Source of the DNA: Xestospongia bergquistia
Lineage: Eukaryota > Porifera > Demospongiae > Haplosclerida > Petrosiidae
Assembly (NCBI GenBank): GCA_963965975.1
Contig: OZ014422.1
Coordinates: 1,488,001-1,552,000 of the forward strand
Reading direction: 5' to 3'
Length of the DNA stretch: 64,000 nucleotides
Shown here: positions 22,249 to 33,334 of the stretch, one piece after another
Position numbering within the stretch: position 1 is the stretch's first letter
Layout: every line of letters begins with the position of its first letter
Notes under the pieces: generated by a model
Told to the model about the DNA's origin: nothing
Databases searched by the model: none
Seen by the model: the letters and a program-made list of their open reading frames with translations, nothing else
Program-made: the position numbers and the translations under genes

Positions 22249-23160
22249 ATACAATGAAAAAAATAGAAATTTCATTTCTTTAATTTGCTAGTTTTTAAAA
22301 TAATAAATGTTAAAAAATTTAAAATGAAACTAATTATTTAGTAATTCACTCATTCCTCTATTCACAAAAATCACATCGATTAATCTTAATTACAGTAGAG
22401 TCTCATGTATAAGGCATTAATTGTGGCTACTTTGTAGCTTTTAATGCCATCAATTTTTACTGTGGCCTTGTTTTAGCATCAGGGGCGCGTTGTGTGTCGC
22501 CTATGAATCTTATTAACGATAACTGAGTATGATTCCGAGCAACTAAAAGACTCTTAAAATAATTAAAACTAAAACTATACTAAGACCAAGAATAAAACTA
22601 ATCCAATTTAAGCAAACTAGAATAACACTACTAATGATAATAATTTTTATCATATTTAAATTTTATAGGGGCTTAAAAAAATCCTTACCTAAACACTCTT
22701 CATTATCTTTTGTTCCTTCTATCTAAATTTATAAGAGCTCCTTTAGTTTCTCGAGTACTCCAGACAAGCATATTTGGATAATTTCTCCAGCTAATGGCTG
22801 TTGACTTACCTTGTTGTAGCTATGATTAGCTAATTATTGAGGGTCAACCTAAGACTGTTTATATAACAGTTAATACAAAAATGGACATTCATATTTAATA
22901 AGAAGTGGTGCCATAACTTTAAGCTTTCAAAAAAATTATAATGTAAAATAGAGTACATCAAGAGAAGCCAGGTAATAGATAAGTTATAAGCACAAAGTTA
23001 AAAAATACCAGTTAAAAAGGTTTTGGATGTAATAAATCTTTACTATCAGTCACAATGAGGGACAGGGGTCAATTCCCTTCTGGAGGGGGAGGTGAGGAGA
23101 GAGGCTTAATCTTATCACTCTTCAGTAGGTGTAAAATCTTCAGGTAATATTAACTTTTCG
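22249..23160. other. Intergenic, nothing recognised
   Basis: AT-rich sequence after chitin synthase A. No open frame, tRNA-like fold or recognisable element could be supported. A short GC-richer stretch occurs near 22480-22500 and a G-rich stretch near 23070-23100. Confidence 0.6.
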
Positions 23161-24214
23161 ATTGTACACTGTAGGAGATATTCTTAAAAACTTACTAGAT
23201 ATGACACTGAGTTCTTGATCCAATGTGCTACTGTAGGAGATATTGTTAAGAACTTACAGATATGATGATAGATTTCTCGAGCCAATGTGATACTGTAGGA
23301 GATATTGTTAAGAACTTACTAGATATGACACTGAGTTCTTGATATCCAATGTGATACTGTAGGAGATATTGTTAAAAACTTACAGATATGATGATAGATT
23401 TCTTGATCCAATCTGACACTTGAGGAGATATTGTTAAGAACTTACTAGGTATGATGATAGAGCTCTTGATCCAATGTGATACTGTAGGAGATATTGTTAA
23501 GAACTTACAGACATAATGATAGAGTTCTTGATCCAATCTGACACTTGAGGAGATATTGTTAAGACCTTATTAGGTATAATTATAGATTTCTTGATCCAAT
23601 GTGATACTGTAGGAGATATTGTTAAGAACTTACTAGATATGACACTGAGTTCTTGATCCAATGTGATACTGTAGAATACATTGTTAAGAACTTACAGATA
23701 TGATGATAGATTTCTTGATCCAATGTGACACCATAGGAGATATTGTTAAGAACTTACTAGGTATTATGATAGAGCTCTTGATCCTTTGTGATACTGTAGT
23801 AGTAGATATTGTTAAGAACTTACCAGATATGATGATAGACTTCTTTACCCAAGGTGATACTGTAGGAGATATTGTTAAGAACTTACAGACATGATGATAG
23901 AGTTCTTGATCCAATCTGACACTTGAAGAGATATTGTTATGAATTTACTGGATATGATGATAGATTTCTTGATCCTTTTGATACTGTAGGAGATATTGTT
24001 AAGAATTTACTAGATATGATGATAGAGTTCTTGGCCCAAGGTCATACTGACATCTGTAGGAGATATTGTTAAGAACTTACTAGATATGATGATAGAGTTC
24101 TTGATCCTTTGTGATACTGTAAGAGATATTGTTAAGAACTTACTAGATATGATGATAGAGTTCTTGACCCAAGGTCATACTGTAGGAGATATTGTTAAGA
24201 ACTTACTAGATATG
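23161..24214. repeat. Satellite array, ~63-bp monomer, left part
   Basis: About 17 head-to-tail monomers with consensus like ACTGTAGGAGATATTGTTAA + GAACTTACTAGATATGATGA + TAGAGTTCTTGATCCAATGTG (60-66 bp). Variation (CTTGATCC/CTTTACCC, GAGTTC/ATTTC) marks individual monomers. The array is split by LTR element 1. Some runs of 63-bp monomers keep a 21-codon frame open (..GDTVGDIVKNLLDMMI..), but length variants break it. Confidence 0.93.
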
Positions 24215-24498
24215 TGTAGTGTACTATAGACTTATTATGTGAATGTTTATTTATCATGTCTATAGCCCTTGTTAATTATTGTAAACTCTCATTTTATCTG
24301 TACTAGGGCTGCACCACATGTTCTTAAATTAGTTACTAGAACATTCTAGAGCCCTTCTCATCTTTTGATTTTGTATAAATACTCATTGCCATATGTGTCT
24401 AGCAGATTTGAGTGTTGTTATAATTCTATTTGTTATTTTCTTCATGGTTGTTCTGATATACTCTTAATACTAATCCCAAGTGTCTACTCTACATCACA
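24215..24498 (+). repeat. 5' LTR of element 1
   Basis: 284 bp, starts TG and ends CA. TATAAATAC near 24375 is a likely TATA box for the retroelement transcript. Confidence 0.93.
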
Positions 24499-24527
24499 AT
24501 TGGCGACGAGGGTGGGATACCGTTACC

Positions 24528-27500
24528 ATGGCTAGTTACATTGGCTCCCCAGGACCTTTTGATCATCGCACTCAAAAGTGGTCAAGCTATCAGACTCAGT
24601 TTGAACACTTCCTCAGAGTGAATGAGATCACAGAGGATAAGAAGACTTCTTGCATCATTGCACTGATTGGAGCAGAGACTTATGAAATCCTGGAAAGTCT
24701 CGTGTTCCCTGAAAAGCCTGAAATCTTCAAGAGTGACGATTTGTTCAAAAGGCTAACTGCACATTTCGAACCTAAACGACTAAAAATTGCAGAACAATAT
24801 CGTTTTTGGAGGAACACTCAAGGACCATCGCAGAGCCTTGCTGATTACATTTCCTCCTTACGTAAAATGGCTTCAACTTGTGAGTTTCCAGGAGAGTATC
24901 TCCCAGATGCCTTGTGCACTGCTTTTGTATTGGGCCTTCGTGATGAAAATATAGCACGCAAGCTGCTTTCCGAGAAGGACCTCACTCTGGACAAGGCAAT
25001 CTCTATTGCACAAAATATGGAAGCTGCAGGGAAGGAAGCAAATGAAATCACGGCTCAAACTCCTAATTCTGTGAGTATTATTAAAACGCCTTCAAAGCGT
25101 TCAACACCGAAGACACTTCCACCAGGACCCTGTCCATCCTGTGGTGCAAAGGACCATTGGCGTTCTGCATGTCTCCATCGCAACACTGTCTGCTCATGCT
25201 GCAAGCGCATGGGTCACCTGGCAAGAGTGTGTAGGGATAGACACAAACAACACTCAGGGAAAACCAAGCACTTCTATCTACCAAAGAACCGAACTAATGT
25301 TATCAATGCAGCAGAAGAATCTGAACGCTGTACAGTTGTTCTTACTGTCAACTCCAGCTCCCCAAGCAAACCTGTTTTTGTTTCTGTCAAACTCAATGAA
25401 AAAACAGTAAAGTTGCAACTTGATACAGGAGCAAGCATTACACTCATTAGTGAAGCAACTTGGAAAAGAATTGGAAGCCCCCAGTTGGATCCCCCAGCAG
25501 TTCGTCTACAGAATTACTCAGAGGATGATATTCCCTTGCTGGGAGATTGCCAGGTTAGCGTTCAATGTGATGGTAAAACTTGTAATCTTCCAATTACTGT
25601 CACAAAAGGAAATCGACTTGATCTATTGGGACGCAGCTGGATTGAGGCACTCAAATTGGACCTAAATCATCTCTATCATGTCAACCATGTCAATATAAGC
25701 AATAACAGTCAGGCACTAGTAGGTATTATGAGACGATACGCCAAAGTTTTCCAAGAAGGTCTTGGACATTGCACGAAACATAAGGTCCACCTCACACTCA
25801 AAAGTGATGCTCAGCCTCGATTCTTCAAACCCAGACCACTACCATTTGCCCTGAAGCCTGCTGTTGAAATGGATATTCAAAGACTCGTCCATAATGGAGT
25901 TCTACAGAAAGTTGAACACTCAGATTGGGCTACACCCATTGTTGTGGTACCAAAACCTTCAAAAGCTGTAAGAATTTGTGGAGATTTCAGTGTGACAGTT
26001 AATCCTCAGCTCAACATTAATCAGTACCCTTTGCCACGACCAGAAGAACTGTTTACTGCTCTTAATGGTGGCTGTAAATTCACAAAATTGGATTTTTCTG
26101 ATGCCTACTTGCAGCTGGAACTTGATGATGAGTCTCGGAATTTCATGGTGATTTCGACACACTTGGGCCTGTACCAGTATACACGCCTTCCCTTTGGGAT
26201 TGCCGCAGCCCCTGCCATTTTTCAGCAAACAATGGAAACAATGTTACAGGGATTGTCTGGCGTTGTCTGCTACCTTGATGATATCGTTGTCACAGGGAAA
26301 TCTGATGTAGAGCACCTCCAAAACTTGGAACGAGTACTGGCCAAGATACAGGAATATGGTTTCCAAGTACGCAAGGAGAAATGTTCATTCATGCAAGATT
26401 CCGTAGAATACCTAGGACATATTGTGGACAAGAATGGAATCCATGTCTCTCCAAAGAAGGTCAAAGGAATAGTGGAAATGCCTAAGCCCAGAAACCAACA
26501 TCAACTACGTTCTTTCCTTGGAATGGTCAACCATTACGGAAAATTTCTGTGCAATCTCAGTGATATGTGTGCCCCTCTCAATAAATTGCTGCAGAAGGAG
26601 CAACCTTGGTCATGGACCAATAGCTGTCAAGACGTATTTGACAGAATAAAAAAAGAATTAGTCTCAACAGAAGCTTTGGCACACTATGATCCATCCTTAC
26701 CTTTATTTCTTGCTGCAGATGCATCATCCATTGGTGTGGGTGCTGTCATCTTCCATCGATATCCTGACAAAACTGAGCGAGCGATAGCTCATGCCTCGAA
26801 AACTCTAACACCAGCAGAGAGAAATTATTCTCAGATTGAGCGTGAAGCACTTTCCATCATTTATGGAATAAAGAAGTTCCACCAATACCTATGGGGTCGA
26901 CATTTCACAATTCAAACAGATCACAAACCATTGACAACAATTTTTGGTGGAAAGAAGGGTATTCCAACAACTACAGCAAGCCGTCTTCAACGCTGGTCAA
27001 TTATTCTCATGGGCTACTCATTTGAGATTGAATACAAAAGCACCAAACAGTTTGGAAATGCTGATGGACTTTCACGTTTGCCTGCTGGTCCGGACAAAGC
27101 GTTTGATTCTCTAGATCCTGGAAGGATTTGTGTAGTACAAAATATACACGAAGAACAAATACAGGATCTTCCTTTGAAGGCTGGTGACATTGCACGGGAG
27201 ACAGCCAAGGATCCTATACTGAGATCAGTGAAATATCACACACTCAATGGCTGGCCTAATCAAATCCAGAATGAGACCTTGCAACCATATTTCCGCAGAA
27301 GACATGAGCTTACAGTACTAAATGGTTGTCTTCTTTGGGGAATGCGAGTAGTTATTCCTAAGAGTCATCAAACATCACTACTACAAGCACTCCATGAAAC
27401 TCATTTGGGAAAAGTAAAAATGAAGATGCTAGCACGTTCACATTTCTGGTGGCCAAAACTAGATGGTGAAATTGAAGAAACTAGCAACAATTGCAAAGAA

Positions 27501-28427
27501 TGCTCAGAATTATCGAGAGATCCTGCTAAAGTTCCACTTCATCAATGGCAATATCCACAGAGACCTTGGCAACGTTTACATATTGACTATGCTGGCCCAT
27601 TTCTTGAGATGATGTGGTTCATCATCATTGATGCACACTCTAAATGGCCAATAGTGATCCCTACTAAGAAAGCAAGTACTGAAGCTACTGTGGAGATGAT
27701 GCTAGATGTTTTTACTACACATGGACTATGTGAGCAAATTATATCAGATAATGGTCCACAATTTATCTCTCGAGAATTTGAAGATTTTTGCAAGTCAAGA
27801 GGTATTGATCATGTGCTTTCTCCTCCGTATCACCCACAGTCAAATGGGGAAGCTGAGAGATTTGTTCAAACTTTTAAATCTGCCATGCAGAAAGCTAAGC
27901 AAGGAGGAAAGGCAGTGAAACCAGCACTTAGAAATTTTCTACTCACATACCGCATCACACCCCACTGTACAACAGGAATACCACCATGTGAACTTTTGAT
28001 GAAACGACACCTCAAAACAAAATTAGATTTGATTCACCCTCTCCAATCACCAAATCAAACAGTACAACAAGCAAAGGCTAATCAGAAAAAGCATTATGAC
28101 ATGCATACAAGCAAGAGAAAATTTAGTGTTGGAAACCAAGTACTTGTAAGGAACTACCGTAGCCAACCTAAATGGATTCCTGGCAAGATTACCAGACAGA
28201 TTGGAGGAATTACCTACTTAGTCCAAGTCAAGCATGGAGTATGGAAACGACATGCAAATCAACTTAAAATAAATAAGAGCAATGACTGGGATTACGAGCA
28301 CAAAGACTCTGATTTACCTTCAACATCTGAAAACGTGCCTACGTCTAAGCAAGAGACACCTGCACAAGATGGAAGTCGAAGATATCCTATACGTGAAAGA
28401 CACCCACCTGATCGCTATGGATTCTAA
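24528..28427 (+). CDS. gag-pol: Gag-Pol polyprotein of gypsy element 1
   Basis: One uninterrupted frame of about 1299 codons from the ATG at 24528, the first after the primer-binding site; the frame is also open further upstream into the LTR but without need. In order it holds a Gag capsid-like region, then two CCHC-type knuckles (CPSCGAKDHWRSAC, CSCCKRMGHLARVC). An aspartic protease (LDTGAS) and reverse transcriptase (YLDDIVV) follow. RNase H (AADASS) is followed by an HHCC integrase domain (HETH...CKEC), the DDE core (HIDYAGPF, SDNGPQF, NGEAERF) and a GPY/F-like tail (WIPGKITRQIGGITYLV). Gag and pol are fused without a frameshift. All key residues seem present, so it is potentially autonomous. 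Confidence 0.95.
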   Translation: MASYIGSPGPFDHRTQKWSSYQTQFEHFLRVNEITEDKKTSCIIALIGAETYEILESLVFPEKPEIFKSDDLFKRLTAHFEPKRLKIAEQYRFWRNTQGPSQSLADYISSLRKMASTCEFPGEYLPDALCTAFVLGLRDENIARKLLSEKDLTLDKAISIAQNMEAAGKEANEITAQTPNSVSIIKTPSKRSTPKTLPPGPCPSCGAKDHWRSACLHRNTVCSCCKRMGHLARVCRDRHKQHSGKTKHFYLPKNRTNVINAAEESERCTVVLTVNSSSPSKPVFVSVKLNEKTVKLQLDTGASITLISEATWKRIGSPQLDPPAVRLQNYSEDDIPLLGDCQVSVQCDGKTCNLPITVTKGNRLDLLGRSWIEALKLDLNHLYHVNHVNISNNSQALVGIMRRYAKVFQEGLGHCTKHKVHLTLKSDAQPRFFKPRPLPFALKPAVEMDIQRLVHNGVLQKVEHSDWATPIVVVPKPSKAVRICGDFSVTVNPQLNINQYPLPRPEELFTALNGGCKFTKLDFSDAYLQLELDDESRNFMVISTHLGLYQYTRLPFGIAAAPAIFQQTMETMLQGLSGVVCYLDDIVVTGKSDVEHLQNLERVLAKIQEYGFQVRKEKCSFMQDSVEYLGHIVDKNGIHVSPKKVKGIVEMPKPRNQHQLRSFLGMVNHYGKFLCNLSDMCAPLNKLLQKEQPWSWTNSCQDVFDRIKKELVSTEALAHYDPSLPLFLAADASSIGVGAVIFHRYPDKTERAIAHASKTLTPAERNYSQIEREALSIIYGIKKFHQYLWGRHFTIQTDHKPLTTIFGGKKGIPTTTASRLQRWSIILMGYSFEIEYKSTKQFGNADGLSRLPAGPDKAFDSLDPGRICVVQNIHEEQIQDLPLKAGDIARETAKDPILRSVKYHTLNGWPNQIQNETLQPYFRRRHELTVLNGCLLWGMRVVIPKSHQTSLLQALHETHLGKVKMKMLARSHFWWPKLDGEIEETSNNCKECSELSRDPAKVPLHQWQYPQRPWQRLHIDYAGPFLEMMWFIIIDAHSKWPIVIPTKKASTEATVEMMLDVFTTHGLCEQIISDNGPQFISREFEDFCKSRGIDHVLSPPYHPQSNGEAERFVQTFKSAMQKAKQGGKAVKPALRNFLLTYRITPHCTTGIPPCELLMKRHLKTKLDLIHPLQSPNQTVQQAKANQKKHYDMHTSKRKFSVGNQVLVRNYRSQPKWIPGKITRQIGGITYLVQVKHGVWKRHANQLKINKSNDWDYEHKDSDLPSTSENVPTSKQETPAQDGSRRYPIRERHPPDRYGF

Positions 28428-28438
28428 GCAAGGAGGAA

Positions 28439-28722
28439 TGTAGTGTACTATAGACTTATTATGTGAATGTTTATTTATCATGTCTATAGCCCTTGTTAAT
28501 TATTGTAAACTCTCATTTTATCTGTACTAGGGCTGCACCACATGTTCTTAAATTAGTTACTAGAACATTCTAGAGCCCTTCTCATCTTTTGATTTTGTAT
28601 AAATACTCATTGCCATATGTGTCTAGCAGATTTGAGTGTTGTTATAATTCTATTTGTTATTTTCTTCATGGTTGTTCTGATATACTCTTAATACTAATCC
28701 CAAGTGTCTACTCTACATCACA
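28439..28722 (+). repeat. 3' LTR of element 1
   Basis: Same 284-bp sequence as the 5' LTR on reading the two side by side. Confidence 0.93.
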
Positions 28723-29545
28723 ATATGACACTGAGTTCTTGATCCAATGTGATACTGTAGAATACATTGTTAAGAACTTACAGATATGATGATAGATTTC
28801 TTGATCCAATGTGACACCATAGGAGATATTGTTAAGAACTTACTAGGTATTATGATAGAGCTCTTGATCCTTTGTGATACTGTAGTAGATATTGTTAAGA
28901 ACTTACCAGATATGATGATAGACTTCTTTACCCAAGGTGATACTGTAGGAGATATTGTTAAGAACTTATAGACATGATGAGAGTTCTTGATCCAATCTGA
29001 CACTTGAAGAGATATTGTTATGAATTTACTGGATATGATGATAGATTTCTTGATCCTTTTGATACTGTAGGAGATATTGTTAAGAATTTACTAGATATGA
29101 TGATAGAGTTCTTGGCCCAAGGTCATACTGACATTTGTAGGAGATATTGTTAAGAACTTACTAGATATGATGATAGAGTTCTTGATCCTTTGTGATACTG
29201 TAGTAGATATTGTTAAGAACTTACCAGATATGATGATAGAGTTCTTTACCCAAGGTGATACTGTAGGAGATATTGTTAAGAACTTACTAGATATGATGAT
29301 AGATTTCTTGATCCTTTGTGATACTGTAGGAGATATTGTTAAGAACTTACTAGATATGATGATAGATTTCTTGATTCTTTGTGATACTGTAGGAGATATT
29401 GTTAAGAACTTACTAGGTATGATGATAGAGCTCTTGATCCAATCTCACAATTGAGGAGATATTGTTAAAAACTTACTAGATATGATGATTCTTGATCCAA
29501 TGTGACACTATAAGAGATATTGTTAATAACTTACTCTAGCTGATG
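28723..29545. repeat. Satellite array, ~63-bp monomer, right part
   Basis: About 13 monomers continue the array after the retroelement. The first ~430 bp repeat the same ordered set of monomer variants seen at 23636-24130: TGTAGAATACATTG, then CACCATAGG, then GGTATTATGATAG, then CTTTACCCAAGG, then TTGGCCCAAGGTC. This part of the array is thus a block duplicate of the part left of the insertion. Confidence 0.93.
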
Positions 29546-29885
29546 TTAAAGCTAATTTTAGATGTATTGAAATACTAACTTTAGGTGTTCTCAATAAGCT
29601 CATTGAAATGTTAATACTAGAGTAATAGGCTCATTGGAATGTTAATACTAGAGTAACAGGCTCACTGAAATGTTAACACTAGAGTAATAGGCTCATTGAA
29701 ATGTTAATACTAGAGTAATAGGCTCATTGAAATGCTAATGCTAGATTAATAGGCTCATTGAAATGCTAACACTAGAGTAATAGGCTCATTGAAATGCTAA
29801 TGATAAAGTTAAGTTCTCTCAATAAGCTCATTATAATTCTAAAACTAGAGTTAGGTGTTCTCAATAGGCTCAATGAAATGCTAAA
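29546..29885. repeat. Minisatellite, ~31-34 bp unit
   Basis: About eight copies of a unit like TAGGCTCATTGAAATGTTAATACTAGAGTAA. Some copies carry TTCTCAATAAGCTCATT variants. Confidence 0.9.
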
Positions 29886-30054
29886 GCGGTCCCCATAATA
29901 AGAATTAGAATATGCTAAACTCTTTTGACAAAAGTTCAATGCTAATGCTAAACTGTCTTCACATATTAATAACAGCTCAGAAGGCCAGATTTAAAAAATA
30001 GAAAAATCAGTTCGCTGAAACATCAGTTAAAAAGACTTGATGCTAACAATTCTA

Positions 30055-30600
30055 TGCTCTCTTTAGAAGCTGTCTTGAAAAGTCAGATCCAAAAAATTAG
30101 TTGTCTTTAAAAAAAAACAAGCTATCAGTTTGAAAATCAGTATATGGCAGATTTAAAATAATACAAATGCAGCAATCAGTTCAAATGCTCAACGCTAAGA
30201 TGTCTCAATTCTCATTCCAACGCTTGAAGCTGTTGTAACAATTAATTGAAAGGCCCAAAGCTGTCTTGAAAATCAAAGCTGTTTTAACAATTCTTGTAAA
30301 GGTCTGAAGTTGTCTTGACAATTTATTTCAATTGTTCGAAGCTGTCTTGATAATGCCTGAAGCTGTCTTGAAATCCATTTATCTTAACAACTCTTGTAAA
30401 GGTCCGAAGCTGTCTTGACAATTATTTCAATGGTTCAAAGCTGTCTTGACAATTATTTCAATGGTTCAAAGCTGTCTTGACAATTATTTCAATGGTTCAA
30501 AGCTGTCTTAACAATTATTTCAATGGTCCAAAGCCGTCTTGATAATGCCTGAAGCTGTCTTGAAATCCATTCACCAAAGCTGTCTTGACAATTATCAAAT
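30055..30600. repeat. Degenerate minisatellite (AAGCTGTCTTGACAATTATTTCAATGGTTC)n
   Basis: Ten or more units of about 30-35 bp with AAGCTGTCTTGA cores. They are near-perfect at 30415-30520 and decayed on either side. 29886-30054 holds scattered related words only. Confidence 0.85.
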
Positions 30601-32600
30601 CTGATATATGAATATATTACGAAACAAATATCAGAATATCCATTTGAAGAAACTGTTGAAGCTAATGCTCTCAATGGCCAGTGCAATGCAGCAACAACAA
30701 TATACAGAATAGAACAATAGAAACTAGTCCTCATGTACTACGGGTACACGGAGGTATCACTAGTTTCTACAATACATTATATATTAGGACTTCCATCTCC
30801 TTATAATGAACTGTATTAGTGCCTAGTTCTGTTATAGAATGTAGTAGTACAGTTACTGTCACACAGTGTACAGTTATTAAACAAAACGACAAGGTAACTC
30901 ACAGTTTTGAAGGAAGACAAGCAAGACAAGACAAGACAAGCAACAACAACAACAAAATAATAATAATAATACAGAGGTGAATGTGGACATGATACACCCA
31001 GTAAAAGCTGGGGAAAAACTAGACCCAGTAAAAGCTGGGGAAAACTTAGGTAGCCCAGAAAAAGCTGGGTAAAAAAGTAGATGGACCACAAAAACTAGCC
31101 TACATGCTCAAAATATATCAATTATTTAGACCTAAGAAAACTAGGAGCACATGATACCTTGTCGATCATGCACTCCTATCAAAAACTAGATGACCCAGTC
31201 TACAAAAACTAGATGGCCCAGTCTATAAAAACTAGATGGCCCAGAGACCGTCAGGGTCAAAGCCAAGCTGTGGGCCAGAAATGATTCTCTACCGAAGCAA
31301 ACACACAGTGATAACCCAACTTAGCACAAAAAATCCCTTCGATACAGCGGTGTATCAATTAATGGATTTGAAACAGAACATAGGGAGATGGAAGTCTATA
31401 ATGTCATTGACCGTTAGCATGCAAGTCTTCACTTTAGTCCATCATATGTTGTCCATTATGCAACTACCCAATACATGAGACATTGTACACTACATACATG
31501 AACAGACTTACAGATTACCACACTATCATCTAATCTAACAATAGAGTTCCTTGATAAAGTCTTAGTTTATGTGCCTCGTTTCGACTATGATCTCCCTTGA
31601 TAATGACTACTAATGATCCTTTATTAACAAAGAGTAATACAGCCAGTAACAGGACCCATTTTTAATAGAGATATCAACTGAGAGCTAGTATCCTGTGGAA
31701 TTAAATAAAGAGAGAAGTAAAATAGAAAGGCTTCTACAAAATTATTTAAATGTGATTTTTTCTTTAGGAGGCTATATGTCAACCGTACTACAACTATACA
31801 GAGCTACAAAGCTGGTATGCTTACTTGTTTATCTCTATCTTGGTCTAACAGGGCCCTCTATTTCAGCAAACACCATAAGAATGAAAGGGTTTGCAGCTCC
31901 TTAGGCAACAACACAATGTACACCATGTGGAAACTCCAAATTGAAGAGATTCATTACTCAAAAGTGCGTTGTTCTTCTCCAGGGGTCAATATTCACTCAG
32001 CTCTCTAGTCAGTCAAACTGAACAATAATACATTTGATTTATTAATTTTTATACCACGTTTTTCCCGGGTTTTTACTAGGCATGCGCAGTAAGATATATC
32101 ATTAATTTTATCAGTGTCTAAAACCGGTTTTACCAGTAATTGTATCGTATTTTTAAAAACATCAAAAATGCATAAAATTATCAGAAATAAGGGAATTTGA
32201 TTGGCCACATTTCCCGCTCTTAGCTAGTATAAGCATTACATCATAAATTAGGTACTATTATTAGCTACAATTAGTTAAGTACTGAACTATGCACAGGGTA
32301 CTATTTGTATCAAAATTAAACAATTTATACATATATAATTACATGTATCATTACTTTTATTGCTAAGGTACATGAAGTAAGACTTGAATATCTTATGTAA
32401 AAATAACCTTTAAAAACCTTCTAGTTTTGTAGCTATGGTAGGTTAAGTGGAAGAATAATAAAAAGAAGACTGTATCATCCCTAGTATTATTGCATGCCAT
32501 CGTACTGTTTGATTTACATAGTCAATTCTTCATAGACATTGCATACAAATACATTTTACACTTATATTTGCAGCCAAAAAGCCAAATAAATAAACCTAAT
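30601..32600. other. Repeat-rich intergenic region, no gene supported
   Basis: Contains GACAAGACAAGACAAGCAAC and (AAC/AAT)n near 30920-30975. A 30-bp repeat with CCCAGTAAAAGCTGGGGAAAA (three copies, 30995-31075) can form a CCCAG...CTGGG hairpin. Three copies of AAAACTAGATG(A/G)CCCAGTCTA follow at 31182-31245. Open frames here are short and lack recognisable domains or codon structure. Confidence 0.6.
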
Positions 32601-33334
32601 AGTCATCCTGTTACAGATACACTATATTGATGTTGCTAAATGCAACTTGACAGTACAATATATGATAGTATAACAGGGTGTGGTCTTCAGACTGTCAGAT
32701 GATCTCTATATACCACTTAGCACTCATTTGAGTGATACATGGTCACTTGGTAGAGGAGTCATCAAATCAGTGATTGTAGTAAATGGTGGAATGAAAGTTA
32801 CAACCTTAATAGGTTGTAGGTTTGAATTAGCAATATGATTGGCTCTCAACTTATGAACAAAATAAGTGATTAAATGACAGTGATATTGATTCCAAGTAAC
32901 TAATTTACAACAGAGTATTGATTTTCAGCTATCTGTCAAATGAAACAGAAGGTTTCTTAATACCTTTAAATTTGTACAGCAATGCTGAATAGGTGTGATC
33001 TATTAATAGTAACAGTTATGATGTAATTCATTCTTTCCTCAAGGAATGTTGTTATAATAACATGTGAAAAGCATATCTGACCTCATCTATGTAATTATTA
33101 CATCATACCTCTTCTGTTAGTCATAACATTGAAAGTGATAGGAAGGAATGCTGATACATAGTAAGCTAATACTATAGGTAGGACTACTTCGTTATTGATC
33201 ATAATAGTTTACCATAATAATTAAATGATTAAATTGAATCAAAATGTTAGAGTAGAAAACAGTTAATACAATCGTTCAGAAAATAAGATATATATACATA
33301 CCACACAAATAATAATTAGAAAGGCGTTGTTTTT
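32601..33334. other. Duplicated non-coding flank of GTPase B
   Basis: 32600-33010 is the counterpart of 15165-15620: same order of words CATCCTGTTACAGATACAC, TGCTAAATGCAACTTGACAG, ACCACTTAGCACTC, GTTGTAGGTTTGAA. A tRNA-like B-box (GGTTTGAATT, ~32817) is better preserved here than in copy A. 33010-33334 shows nothing further. Confidence 0.5.

Larger units (their letters stand above)
24215..28722 (+). mobile_element. Ty3/gypsy LTR retrotransposon 1, complete
   Basis: Full-length 4508-bp element. The LTRs are 24215-24498 and 28439-28722 (284 bp each, TGTAGTG...CATCACA) and look identical by eye. The flanks carry a 5-bp ATATG duplication (24210-24214 and 28723-28727), although ATATG also recurs in each satellite monomer. 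The primer-binding site TGGCGACGAGGGT starts two bases after the 5' LTR, and a purine tract (AAGGAGGAA) precedes the 3' LTR. The inside is a single gag-pol frame. LTR identity and the open frame indicate a very recent insertion. Confidence 0.95.

Noticed and set aside
24772-28003. Minus- and alternate-frame proteins within the retroelement
   Set aside because: Shadows of the uninterrupted gag-pol frame.
23161-29545. CRISPR array
   Set aside because: Monomers are tandem with no unique spacers, no cas genes, and the genome is eukaryotic.
31236-32208. Several 60-90 codon frames
   Set aside because: No domain, no splice partner, composition unlike neighbouring genes; treated as chance.
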